Shown here: positions 48,101-50,253 of the stretch, piece by piece
How the letters are laid out: every line of letters starts with the position of its first letter
How positions within the stretch are numbered: the stretch's first letter is position 1
NCBI GenBank assembly: GCA_023362775.1
Contig: JALMGJ010000006.1
Coordinates: 18,415,501 to 18,479,500 of the forward strand
Direction: 5' to 3'
Length of the DNA stretch: 64,000 nt
DNA from: Charina bottae
Lineage: Eukaryota > Chordata > Lepidosauria > Squamata > Charinaidae
Notes under the pieces: generated by a model
Told to the model about the DNA's origin: nothing
Database searches by the model: none
The model's input: the letters and a program-made list of their open reading frames with translations, nothing else
Position numbers and translations under genes: made by a program

Positions 48101-48862
48101 GTTTCGCTCCTTATCCAAGGAGCTTCTTCAGTCTTACCAACTTTGCTCAGACTGAAGAAGCTCCTTGGATAAGGAGCGAAACGTTTCCACTAAGAAAATA
48201 GAAATCCAGTTGACATGATTCAAGCTACAGTCTGGTTAGGCTTCTTCCTTCTATCTTAGGCAACTAAGAGGAAACAAGAAGAAGGTACTTTATTCATTTT
48301 GATGTGTAGCCTACCCTTACTAAAAAGCTGGGAGGCAAGAAAATACCTTCCAGCAAAATATATCTGTCTTTTCAAACTCAACAATGACAACTTAAACCTA
48401 GTCCAAAAAGTCTAGAAACGACGTGCCTGGGCTTTGTAGCAAGGAATTGCTCACTTTAGGTCCCTGCTGGAATTCCGCGATGTGTGATAATTACATAATA
48501 GCCATAAATGGGAGCCCTGTGCAACTATTTTAATTGCATCCAACAGAGGAAGTTGAGTTTTACCTGTTTAATGTGAATATGATTCCATTTTTTTTGGGGG
48601 GGGGGTATTAACTTTGAATAACTAAATAAATCAGGGTACACCCATTGTTATATTTGTTGTATGTATTTTTTTAATGCATAGTTTTATGGACATACTTCAA
48701 AACCGAATCTGTTTAAGAACATTTCTTAATCTATATAAAGCTCTTGAGTTGTCTTTACCTGAAAGTTTATCTTCATGGGTAAATAGACCTGAGGATTTGT
48801 ATCAACTCTTGGTTTGTTTTGGTGTTCCAGTGCTCTTGCCAGTTCACTCCAGCTTCCATGTC
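7670..48862 (-). CDS. B4GALNT3: Beta-1,4-N-acetylgalactosaminyltransferase 3, exons 2-20 (5' exon outside window)
   Basis: The B4GALNT3/4 enzymes move GalNAc from UDP-GalNAc onto terminal GlcNAc, making LacdiNAc on glycans in the Golgi lumen; they are type II membrane proteins. Exons, 5' to 3': 48862-48759, 46024-45947, 38220-38125, 35555-35465, 34002-33902, 32554-32487, 30528-30450, 29864-29798, 27858-27715, 27142-27033, 24427-24327, 22778-22708, 17996-17081, 15130-14835, 13800-13647, 12507-12435, 10357-10204, 9237-9111, 7775-7670. All have AG and GT borders and compatible phases, giving 977 codons plus stop and no internal stop. Counting these codons, residues about 61-228 form the PA14-like module, 371-674 the linker, and 676-977 the catalytic region with CDLH (858-861) and WGGED (933-937). 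The first exon with the membrane anchor is missing. B4GALNT4 is the alternative; the exon sequences and the short linker fit B4GALNT3 better. The exon order and pairings to human B4GALNT3 rest on remembered human sequence. Confidence 0.93.
8610..8638. repeat. (ATCT)n(ATCA)n microsatellite
   Basis: Four ATCT units followed by three ATCA units, in intron 19. Confidence 0.85.
9111..9237 (-). CDS. B4GALNT3: B4GALNT3 exon 19 (WGGED catalytic motif)
   Basis: The exon is 127 bp, with acceptor CTCTGTAG and donor GTCAGT. It reads [20 protein letters not shown] and then [28 protein letters not shown] is the conserved acceptor-binding/catalytic-base motif of the beta-4 GT7 family (W-G-G/W-E-D-x-D/E-L). 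The last two bases form a split arginine codon with exon 20. Confidence 0.97.
10024..10180 (+). mobile_element. Sauria-type SINE, head and body
   Basis: GAGAGCCAGTTTGGTGCAG, CTAGTCCTGCCTTAGGCAC and GATGACCTTGGGCCAGTCC are present, ending after CCACTTCTAAAAAAA. The A tail lies 22 bases from the exon 18 donor on the intron side. Confidence 0.87.
10204..10357 (-). CDS. B4GALNT3: B4GALNT3 exon 18 (DxH metal-binding motif)
   Basis: The exon is 154 bp, with acceptor CCTACAG and donor GTAAGG. It reads [19 protein letters not shown] and then [20 protein letters not shown], ending [21 protein letters not shown] carries the D-x-H motif (D859, H861 in window numbering) expected to bind the divalent metal of UDP-GalNAc. 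A SINE lies close to the donor on the intron side. Confidence 0.97.
10358..11827. other. Intron 17, left part: GC-richer block of unknown origin
   Basis: From about 10420 to 11350 the sequence is GC-richer than its surroundings, has overlapping open frames on both strands up to 213 codons, and contains two inverted repeats. I recognise no protein motif. It may be a decayed transposon. Confidence 0.4.
11058..11114. repeat. Inverted repeat, 19-bp arms
   Basis: CTTTTTCCCAGCCCAGAAG at 11059-11077 and CTTCTGGGCTGGGAAAAAG at 11095-11113 are exact reverse complements with a 17-base spacer. A second pair, GCAGGAGAAGTAG (near 11209) and CTACTTCTCCTGC (near 11315), lies downstream. The block from about 10420 to 11350 may be one foldback-type element, but I found no ends. 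Confidence 0.7.
11828..12345 (-). mobile_element. L2-like LINE 3' region
   Basis: Reading the minus strand, the 3' end lies at the left (GAGCTGCTCAGAGTCAGTTT) and coding remnants at the right. Shared text with the 49 kb copy includes the ACCTGGAAGCAAACTAGAAG and GACATGTGGCATC-type segments. Frames are broken. Confidence 0.7.
12435..12507 (-). CDS. B4GALNT3: B4GALNT3 exon 17 (catalytic domain)
   Basis: The exon is 73 bp, with acceptor ATTCAG and donor GTGAGT. It reads [20 protein letters not shown] and then DKVR. The GNFERSxGLQAG motif is typical of chondroitin-synthase-like GT7 enzymes. It ends in phase 0. Confidence 0.96.
12899..13231 (+). mobile_element. tRNA-derived SINE
   Basis: Same family as 5855-6186, full length, with GATCAGAAGATCGCAAG in the head and AGTCAGACACGACTGCAC near the tail. 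It is in intron 16, antisense to the gene. Confidence 0.9.
13647..13800 (-). CDS. B4GALNT3: B4GALNT3 exon 16 (catalytic domain)
   Basis: The exon is 154 bp, with acceptor CGATCAG and donor GTAAGA. It reads [20 protein letters not shown] and then [20 protein letters not shown], ending [10 protein letters not shown]. This is the nucleotide-sugar-binding part of the GT7 fold; the [12 protein letters not shown] segment is highly conserved. Confidence 0.97.
13920..14378 (+). mobile_element. L2-like LINE 3' region
   Basis: Remnants of the LINE carboxyl end are seen ([17 protein letters not shown], corresponding to the family's SRLDYCNALYxG). It ends in the typical GGGAGATGGGCGGTAATATA and AATAAATAAATAAA. 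Confidence 0.72.
14379..14834. other. Intron 15, no recognised feature
   Basis: AT-rich sequence between the L2-like tail and exon 15; nothing seen. Confidence 0.5.
14835..15130 (-). CDS. B4GALNT3: B4GALNT3 exon 15 (catalytic region)
   Basis: The exon is 296 bp, with acceptor CATTTCCAG and donor GTAATG. It reads [19 protein letters not shown], followed by [19 protein letters not shown] and EYVYARGW. It ends with [20 protein letters not shown]. The glycine- and glutamate-rich segment after ARGW is variable in the family. Confidence 0.96.
15370..15766 (+). mobile_element. Divergent RTE-type LINE 3' end with (ATCA)n tail
   Basis: Translation gives [30 protein letters not shown] and [10 protein letters not shown], the carboxyl end of an RTE ORF clearly different from BovB. 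Frameshifts break it after the HIMED segment. The 3' end reads GGCTTGATAGCACATAATCA and continues as an (ATCA)n microsatellite instead of the BovB AACAAC tail. It lies in intron 14, antisense to the gene. Confidence 0.8.
15767..16695. other. Intron 14, no recognised feature
   Basis: Nothing clear. GTACACACTCAGAGTTCCCA near 16010 may be a fragment of an old LINE. Confidence 0.45.
16704..16985. mobile_element. hAT-type MITE, copy 2 (282 bp)
   Basis: The ends are CATAGCTTTCCAAAG and GTTTGGAAAGCTCTG, with an exact 8-bp duplication GCCTAGAT on both sides (16696-16703, 16986-16993). The core is a large imperfect palindrome containing GAACCGAAAGAAGCGGCACC and its reverse complement. Confidence 0.9.
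17081..17996 (-). CDS. B4GALNT3: B4GALNT3 exon 14 (large variable linker exon)
   Basis: The exon is 916 bp and open throughout (304 codons plus split codons), with acceptor TCTTTCAG and donor GTAAGA. The first three quarters are hydrophilic and rich in K, E, Q and N, as in the family's disordered linker. [14 protein letters not shown] is a conserved island. An acidic run ([14 protein letters not shown]) follows at about exon residues 224-237. The 3' end is strongly conserved: [31 protein letters not shown] and FLKKLNQ, which begin the catalytic region. CNTSG holds a glycosylation sequon. Confidence 0.95.
18368..18379. repeat. Target-site duplication of BovB, left copy
   Basis: AGAGTTACATAT lies immediately before the BovB 5' end and is repeated exactly after the 3' end at 21605-21616. 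Confidence 0.9.
18380..21604 (+). mobile_element. Full-length BovB (RTE clade) LINE, 3225 bp
   Basis: The element is bounded by a perfect 12-bp duplication, AGAGTTACATAT, at 18368-18379 and 21605-21616. It starts with CTCCAGCAAAGGAGATCG and ends with the BovB 3' signature ACGACTGAACGAATAAACAACAACA. A 180-base 5'UTR precedes the ORF at 18561. It sits in B4GALNT3 intron 13, antisense to the gene. Full length, an exact duplication and an unbroken ORF indicate a recent insertion. Confidence 0.95.
18561..21593 (+). CDS. BovB endonuclease/reverse transcriptase, intact (1010 aa)
   Basis: The single RTE ORF encodes an APE-type endonuclease that nicks DNA and a reverse transcriptase that copies the element's RNA at the nick. 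Endonuclease motifs: GTWNVRS (N76), SELKW (E104), IYAPT (172-176), GDWNAKVG (D209, N211), QIDYIL (D276) and SSDHELL (D302, H303). Reverse transcriptase motifs: IPAELFK (533-539), [11 protein letters not shown] (621-631), [11 protein letters not shown] (D655), [13 protein letters not shown] (711-723) and RYADDTTLM (D757, D758). The carboxyl part contains the RTE-typical [11 protein letters not shown] and KYFGHIMRR segments. Every catalytic residue I looked for is present. Length is normal for a full RTE ORF. The start is the first ATG of the frame; an upstream non-ATG start cannot be excluded. Confidence 0.95.
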   Translation: MDQYNQRYVGIPSEDGTPRSEDGQNATGEEQRIRSTSPRRDDAASSKPKGRLAADGAGGERRIRCSKDQHTIGTWNVRSMSQGKLDVVIGEMSRLNIDILGVSELKWTGMGHFTSDDHQIYYCGQEDHRRNGVAFIINNKVAKAVLGYNPKNDRMISIRIQGKPFNITVIQIYAPTIDAEEAEVDQFYEDLQHLLDNTPKRDVIFITGDWNAKVGSQTTPGITGKHGLGEQNEAGHRLIEFCQDNSLCITNTLFQQPKRRLYTWTSPDGRHRNQIDYILCSQRWRTSIQSVKTRPGADCSSDHELLIAKFRIRLKRIGKTHRSVRYELTNIPKEYAVEVKNRFKGLDLVDRVPEELWTEVRNIVQEAATKNVPKKKKTKKARWLSAETLEVAQERRKAKGNSDRGRYAQLNAKFQRLARRDKELFLNKQCAEVEEDNRIGRTRDLFQKIRNIGGKFQAKMGMIKNKDGKDLTEAEEIKKRWQEYTEDLYRKDNNIGDSFDGVVSELEPDILKSEVEWALRSIANNKAAGDDGIPAELFKILQDDAVKVMHAICQQIWKTQEWPSDWKKSTYIPIPKKGSTKECSNYRTVALISHASKVMLKILQGRLQQFMERELPDVQAGFRKGRGTRDQIANIRWVMEKAREFQKNIYFCFIDYSKAFDCVDHNKLWQVLGCMGIPRHLVCLLRNLYNDQVATVRTEHGTTDWFKIGKGVRQGCILSPYLFNLYAEHIMRHAGLEESKAGVKIAGRNINNLRYADDTTLMAESEEELRSLMTKVKEESAKAGLQLNLKKTKIMATSLIDDWQIEGEKVEAVTDFVFLGAKITADADCSQEIRRRLLLGRRAMANLDKIVKSRDITLTTKVHIVKAMVFPVVTYGCESWTIRKAERRKIDAFELWCWRKILRVPWTARRSNQSILQEIKPDCSLEGMILKAKLKYFGHIMRRQDTLEKKLMLGKVEGKRKRGRPRARWMDGILEVTDSTIGELGMVTADRKLWRGLVHEVTKSRKRLNE
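21605..21616. repeat. Target-site duplication of BovB, right copy
   Basis: This is the exact copy of 18368-18379, following the AACAACAAC tail. The first bases could also belong to the A-rich tail. Confidence 0.88.
21956..22042. repeat. (CT)n, (TTCC)n and (CTAC)n compound microsatellite
   Basis: About 14 CT units, then three TTCC and eight CTAC units, in intron 13 downstream of the full-length BovB. Confidence 0.92.
22708..22778 (-). CDS. B4GALNT3: B4GALNT3 exon 13
   Basis: The exon is 71 bp, with acceptor CTTGCAG and donor GTATGT. It reads [19 protein letters not shown] and then SKIQ, with a split arginine codon at its start and a split alanine codon at its end. It begins the variable acidic linker. 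Both split codons match the neighbouring exons. Confidence 0.88.
23290..23314. repeat. Poly(T) tract
   Basis: More than 20 consecutive T, followed by five A. It may mark the end of an old retroposed sequence on the minus strand, but none is recognisable. Confidence 0.8.
23845..24029 (-). mobile_element. Sauria-type SINE
   Basis: The head on the right is GAGAGCCAGTTTGGTGTAGT on the minus strand. It has an internal deletion and a 3' end with the GAAAACTGCAGGGAATCC-type tail. Confidence 0.82.
24091..24135. repeat. (CG)n/(CA)n microsatellite
   Basis: GCGCGCGTGCACGCGCGC followed by about 13 CA units; an alternating purine-pyrimidine run with Z-DNA potential. Confidence 0.9.
24327..24427 (-). CDS. 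B4GALNT3: B4GALNT3 exon 12
   Basis: The exon is 101 bp, with acceptor TTTTTCCAG and donor GTAAGA. It reads [19 protein letters not shown] and then [14 protein letters not shown] plus two bases of an arginine codon. [13 protein letters not shown] is almost invariant in B4GALNT3. Confidence 0.96.
24655..24885 (-). mobile_element. Sauria-type SINE, full length
   Basis: The minus strand runs from GAGAGCCAGTTTGGTGTAG through GACTAGAATTC-type B-box sequence to the tail ACTGCAGGGACTTGTCCAGG and GAGAATCGGGCACAATTGAA. This is the second tail type, not the CACCTCACAGGG type. Confidence 0.87.
24892..25169 (+). mobile_element. Solo LTR of an LTR retrotransposon or endogenous retrovirus (278 bp)
   Basis: The segment begins TGTGATGGAATG and ends ACCCTGACA (TG...CA). 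It is flanked by the 5-bp duplication ACTAA at 24887-24891 and 25170-25174. An AATAAA hexamer lies near 25111, about 58 bases before the end. No internal retroviral sequence adjoins it, which fits recombination between two LTRs. It inserted right next to a Sauria SINE head. Confidence 0.75.
25175..26435. other. Intron 11, no recognised mobile element
   Basis: 25175-25265 is an (ACTAATTAGTT)-like AT-rich run next to the solo LTR. A 66-bp exon-like segment on the minus strand at 26101-26036 is discussed under findings. The rest is featureless. Confidence 0.5.
26447..26783 (-). mobile_element. tRNA-derived SINE with 11-bp TSD
   Basis: Full-length copy with the head on the right. AAATAAAGCTT is duplicated at 26436-26446 and 26784-26794. 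It lies in intron 11, in gene orientation. Confidence 0.92.
27033..27142 (-). CDS. B4GALNT3: B4GALNT3 exon 11
   Basis: The exon is 110 bp, with acceptor TCTCCTTAG and donor GTGAGT. It reads [20 protein letters not shown] and then [16 protein letters not shown]. The PECPYKPSY and RYQGL segments are typical of the family. It ends in phase 0 and joins exon 12 directly. Confidence 0.95.
27715..27858 (-). CDS. B4GALNT3: B4GALNT3 exon 10
   Basis: The exon is 144 bp, with acceptor ATATCTTAG and donor GTAAAC. It reads [19 protein letters not shown] and ends with [14 protein letters not shown] plus one base. [10 protein letters not shown] and PRDTxY are shared with human B4GALNT3; the middle of the exon is variable. 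Confidence 0.93.
28285..29105 (+). mobile_element. L2-like LINE 3' region, old
   Basis: About 820 bp carrying decayed reverse-transcriptase carboxyl sequence (CTGGACTCCTACAATGCC, CTTATAATGCCCTATATGGC) and the tail TTGTGAACCACCATAGTCA followed by AATAAATAGAATAAT. It lies in intron 9, antisense to the gene. Confidence 0.7.
29297..29599. mobile_element. Non-autonomous hAT-like element (303 bp)
   Basis: The ends CAGGCTTTCTCAACCTTTG and GTGGAGAAACCCTG are imperfect inverted repeats. The flanks GTCAAGAG and CTCAAGAG match at 7 of 8. The interior has no coding sequence; GGAACCCTTG and CGGAACCCTGGGG motifs recur near the two ends. Confidence 0.78.
29798..29864 (-). CDS. B4GALNT3: B4GALNT3 exon 9 (end of PA14-like module)
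   Basis: The exon is 67 bp, with acceptor TTCTTTCAG and donor GTAAGT. It reads [20 protein letters not shown] and then YA plus the first base of an aspartate codon. This matches the family segment W-R-x-N-D-P-x-A-K-F. Confidence 0.94.
30450..30528 (-). CDS. B4GALNT3: B4GALNT3 exon 8 (PA14-like module)
   Basis: The exon is 79 bp, with acceptor CCCTCACAG and donor GTAAGT. It completes the split codon and reads [19 protein letters not shown] and then [16 protein letters not shown] and GTDHVEVAW (the W is in exon 9) are diagnostic of the family. Confidence 0.95.
31385..31585 (-). mobile_element. Sauria-type SINE
   Basis: The minus strand shows the CAGTTTGGTGGGATGGTTAA head, CCACCTTAGGCACAAGGCC and a CTGCAGGGCCTTGTCAATAC tail. 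Confidence 0.82.
32487..32554 (-). CDS. B4GALNT3: B4GALNT3 exon 7 (PA14-like module)
   Basis: The exon is 68 bp, with acceptor TTTGTCCAG and donor GTGAGT. It reads [18 protein letters not shown] and then SRPI plus two bases of a split asparagine codon. The [14 protein letters not shown] segment is nearly identical to human B4GALNT3. Confidence 0.94.
32985..33034. repeat. (GGAAT)n pentanucleotide repeat
   Basis: Ten uninterrupted GGAAT units, preceded by degenerate GAATGAA/GAAATGA repeats from about 32945. It lies in intron 6. Confidence 0.92.
33902..34002 (-). CDS. B4GALNT3: B4GALNT3 exon 6 (PA14-like module)
   Basis: The exon is 101 bp, with acceptor TTTCTTTAG and donor GTGACC. It reads [17 protein letters not shown] and then [16 protein letters not shown]. 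The DDNAEFWLS stretch is the most typical PA14-domain segment in this protein. It ends on a codon boundary. Confidence 0.95.
34990..35355 (-). mobile_element. Dimeric Sauria SINE
   Basis: Head and 3' end (CACCTCACAGGGTTGC, GAGTTATTTATAAAAAATAA) are both present. A ~100-bp module beginning GAGAGTTCTAGTCCCGCC occurs twice in tandem (35120-35215 and 35220-35315). The junction reads CAATGGCAAACCAGGAGACT on the minus strand. Confidence 0.88.
35465..35555 (-). CDS. B4GALNT3: B4GALNT3 exon 5 (PA14-like module)
   Basis: The exon is 91 bp, with acceptor CTTCTAG and donor GTAAGG. It reads [18 protein letters not shown] and then [12 protein letters not shown], followed by the first base of a glycine codon completed in exon 6. 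The LAVSPKW and [10 protein letters not shown] segments are family-diagnostic. Confidence 0.95.
35556..36386. other. Intron 4, possible LTR remnant
   Basis: 36100-36210 (ATGCTACAATAAAATATTG followed by CACACTGCACTCTGTTTGG) looks like the polyadenylation end of an LTR. I could not define its start or a target duplication, so it is not called as an element. Confidence 0.3.
36395..36653. mobile_element. hAT-type MITE, copy 3 (259 bp)
   Basis: The ends are CAGAGCTTTCCAAAC and GTTTGGAAAGCTATG, with an exact 8-bp duplication AGTTAGAC. The core has two ~60-bp direct repeats beginning CAAGGCAGGCACTAGGACCT. It is nearly identical to copy 5. Confidence 0.92.
37505..37625 (-). mobile_element. L2-like LINE 3' end
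   Basis: TTTATTTATTTAATCACATT followed by GCGACTCTGGGCGGCTTAC is the antisense of the family's ...GCCGCCCAGAGTC...AATAAATAAA tail. Confidence 0.68.
37839..38105 (+). mobile_element. Divergent RTE-type LINE 3' end, second copy
   Basis: This is the same family as 15370-15766. Shared segments include GACCCAGCTCTCTGGAGAAG, GATGACCAGCAGCAAGGTGG and CTTGATGGCACATAATCAAT. It ends about 20 bases from the donor of exon 4 at 38124. Confidence 0.8.
38125..38220 (-). CDS. B4GALNT3: B4GALNT3 exon 4 (start of PA14-like module)
   Basis: The exon is 96 bp, 32 codons in phase 0, with acceptor TTTGCAG and donor GTGAGT. It reads [18 protein letters not shown] followed by [14 protein letters not shown]. The VFEDWCG and [11 protein letters not shown] segments match the B4GALNT3 family almost exactly. 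Confidence 0.94.
38455..38535. repeat. AT-rich (TTAAAATATA)n tract
   Basis: About 80 bases of only A and T made of TATTAAAATATA-type units, in intron 3. Confidence 0.85.
38597..38683 (-). mobile_element. BovB 3' end, about 87 bp
   Basis: TTGTTGTTCAGTCGTTTAG is followed by the CGTGACCTCATGGACC segment and the CTTCCTGTCCTCCACTGTC segment, matching the last ~85 bases of the other BovB copies. It is severely 5'-truncated. Confidence 0.88.
38893..39432 (+). mobile_element. L2-like LINE 3' region
   Basis: Coding remnants [20 protein letters not shown] and [14 protein letters not shown] can be followed with frameshifts. The tail is GGGGGAGATGGGCGGTCATA and AATAAATAATAATAATAA. Confidence 0.8.
39562..39660 (+). 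mobile_element. 3' fragment of the zinc-finger LINE
   Basis: About 100 bp matches 62730-62812: AAAAGAGCTAAAAGGAAGG, CATGACCGTCTCCCACC and CATTGTGGGAGGTTGTG. It covers the region just before and into the CxxC part of the finger, then stops. Confidence 0.75.
39661..42047. other. Intron 3, no gene seen
   Basis: Apart from hAT MITE copy 4, only AT-rich sequence without recognised features. Confidence 0.5.
40415..40633. mobile_element. hAT-type MITE, copy 4 (219 bp)
   Basis: The ends are CAGTGCTTTCCAAAC and GTTTGGAAAGCTATG, with an exact 8-bp duplication ATCTAGGG. The core is GC-rich and different from those of the other copies. Confidence 0.9.
42056..42151. mobile_element. Palindromic hAT-like MITE, internally deleted (96 bp)
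   Basis: It has the same ends as 6236-6369 (CAGTGTTTCTCAACCTTGG and GGTTGAGAAACACTG) but most of one inner arm is lost. The flanks CAGTAACC and TAGTAACC match at 7 of 8 positions. Confidence 0.87.
42684..43019 (+). mobile_element. tRNA-derived SINE with 11-bp TSD
   Basis: Full-length copy. CCTCTATCCCT is duplicated at 42673-42683 and 43020-43030. The tail ends in ACCTTTACCTTTTA. Confidence 0.92.
43254..43372 (-). mobile_element. Penelope-like pLTR fragment
   Basis: It carries GTTCTCAGTCATCCAGGTGG, the CTGTAGCTTGAATCATG segment and CGTTTCGCTCCTTATCCAAG, ending at GCTTCTTCAGTCTGAG. On the minus strand it contains the same CTGAAGA-stem-GAAAC core. No reverse transcriptase sequence adjoins it. 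Confidence 0.82.
43373..45946. other. Intron 3, 5' part, no gene seen
   Basis: No exon-like segment or recognisable element is visible. 45030-45110 (AACATCCAGAATTCTGAGCC) may be an old MITE fragment. Confidence 0.5.
45947..46024 (-). CDS. B4GALNT3: B4GALNT3 exon 3 (divergent stem segment)
   Basis: The exon is 78 bp, exactly 26 codons in phase 0. The acceptor AATTTAG follows a T-rich tract and the donor is GTTAGT. It reads [14 protein letters not shown] and then [11 protein letters not shown], with two N-glycosylation sequons (NQT, NRT). It is poorly conserved against the human segment, so support comes mainly from splice sites, phase and position between two secure exons. Confidence 0.72.
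46273..46531. mobile_element. hAT-type MITE, copy 5 (259 bp)
   Basis: The ends are CAGAGCTTTCCAAAC and GTTTGGAAAGCTCTG, an exact 15-bp terminal inverted repeat, with an exact 8-bp duplication GCTTAATT. It shares its core with copy 3. Confidence 0.93.
46600..47700 (-). mobile_element. CR1-like LINE 3' region, old
   Basis: The plus strand shows the antisense of a CR1 3' end. Landmarks are AAAGGGACCCTGGAATTCAT, ACTGAACAGCACAGGGCCTT and CTTAAAGTGGGGTGCCCAGA followed by ATTGGACAAAGTAC. These recur in bird and reptile CR1 copies. No frame survives. Confidence 0.72.
48014..48230. mobile_element. Penelope-derived inverted dimer, 217 bp, with TSD
   Basis: Two 82-bp arms (48053-48134 and 48149-48230) are inverted copies of the Penelope terminal block, separated by 14 bp. 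A 39-bp pLTR extension lies on the left. The whole unit is flanked by TCTGGTTAGGCTT at 48001-48013 and 48231-48243, so it inserted as one event. It lies in B4GALNT3 intron 2. Confidence 0.88.
48152..48186 (+). ncRNA. Hammerhead-ribozyme-like core (plus-strand arm)
   Basis: CTGAAGA (48152-48158), a 7-bp fully Watson-Crick stem GCTCCTT/AAGGAGC around GGAT (48160-48177), then GAAAC and GTT. The other arm carries the same core on the minus strand, so either transcript strand contains one. Confidence 0.5.
48759..48862 (-). CDS. B4GALNT3: B4GALNT3 exon 2 (lumenal stem)
   Basis: The exon is 104 bp, with acceptor TTTGTGCAG and donor GTAAAG. It starts with two bases of a split codon and then reads [16 protein letters not shown], the counterpart of the YGSWRELAKAL segment just after the membrane anchor in human B4GALNT3. 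It ends on a codon boundary. The partner exon carrying the start codon is not visible up to position 64000. Confidence 0.88.
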
Positions 48863-49250
48863 CTGCACAAACAAAGAAGGTACTGAAATAAAATTTCTGG
48901 TTAAAAAAATAATGGCAGTACAATTACTGTGGAACTATGAATCCTTATACCCTTTTATCTGATGCAATGAAAACACGGTCCATATTCTTTAAAAGTGACA
49001 ACACATAAACAAAATTGTTAAAACTTCTTCAACTGAAGGGCTACCAATTCTACAATATGACCCACAGTACAACCTTAGTGCCAGATAAGTGCTAATTTGG
49101 TGAAAGTCCCTTTCATACAGTACAGTATGTCAACAGATAAGGATTAAACCCTGAAAATCCTATACAACCATGGACATTCCTAAATCTACAACAAGCTTAG
49201 GATGGTTGTTGGTAGATAAATTATAAAGGACTTAGACTGACAATACAGTT

Positions 49251-49885
49251 TATTTATTATTTATTTATTAAACAGATTTATAAGGCCGCCCAACTCACAC
49301 ACGGTGACTCCGGGCGGCTTACAGAATTAAAAACCATAAAAACACAATAAACATCCCCCCCCCGGCAGCAGCAAACACATTCATACCAGCCACTTGATCG
49401 ACTCCGAAGCAGCTTGGGGTCCCCAGGCCCGTTGACAAACCACATCTTCAGGGTCTTCCAGAACAGGAGCAAGGAGGGGACCAATCTTATATCTGGGGGG
49501 ATGATGTTCCAAAGGGAGGGAGCCACTACAGAGAAGGCCCTTTTCCTTGGTCCCACTAGATGTACCTCCCTAACTGAAGGGACCCGCAACATACCCTGCC
49601 TCCCCGCTCTGGTGGGCCAGGTGGATGTGACTGGGGAAAGGCGGTCCTGCAAATAACCTGGCCCCAAGCCATGTAGGGCTTTAAAGGTGATAACCAGCAC
49701 CTTGAATTGGACCTGGAAGCAAATCAGCAACCAATGCAGCTCCCGCAAAAGAGGTGACACATGGGCAAGTCTAGGCTTGCGCAAAACTATGCGGGCCGCT
49801 GCATTTTGAACCAACTGAAGCTTCCGGATACTTTTCAAGGGCAGCCCCATGTAGAGCGCATTACAATAGTCCAAACGGGAGGCAC
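49251..49885 (-). mobile_element. L2-like LINE 3' region with open C-terminal frame
   Basis: The minus frame 49874-49278 reads DYCNALYMGLPLKSIRKLQL, VQNAAARIVLRKPRLAHVSP, LLRELHWLLICFQVQFKVLV and [20 protein letters not shown] without a stop. It is the carboxyl end of an L2-type reverse transcriptase. The 3' tail (AATAAATAAATAATAAATAA on the minus strand) is at the left. It appears younger than the other L2-like copies. Confidence 0.87.
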
Positions 49886-50253
49886 TTGTGGAACTCCAAA
49901 TTAAGCATTTTTCATCTTTTTTAATGCAAAAATCTCATGAGCTCACTGATGAGACTGCAGTGTTCTTACTTGAGATATTGCAAGACCTGTATCATTTAAC
50001 ACATATTTTGGATGTTTCCGACATTGTACACATTCCTGAATATGGATCAGCAGAATATAGATATCAGGTTGTATGTAACAGTCTCTTTACAATTCTTGTT
50101 TGATTCCATGAGCTATAAACTAAAAAATAAAAAAGTGAAAAGCTTCCTAATTTTCAGTGTGTATTCAATTTCCATACAAAATTCCCTTTTTGGAAGCTGA
50201 CTGAAGGCTCCTCTCCCCTACGTGTTCCAGCAAGTACATATGTTCCAGCAATT

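Noticed and set aside
49278..49874. Host gene encoding a 198-residue protein
   Set aside because: The motifs DYCNALYMGLP and VQNAAARIV identify it as the carboxyl end of an L2-type LINE.
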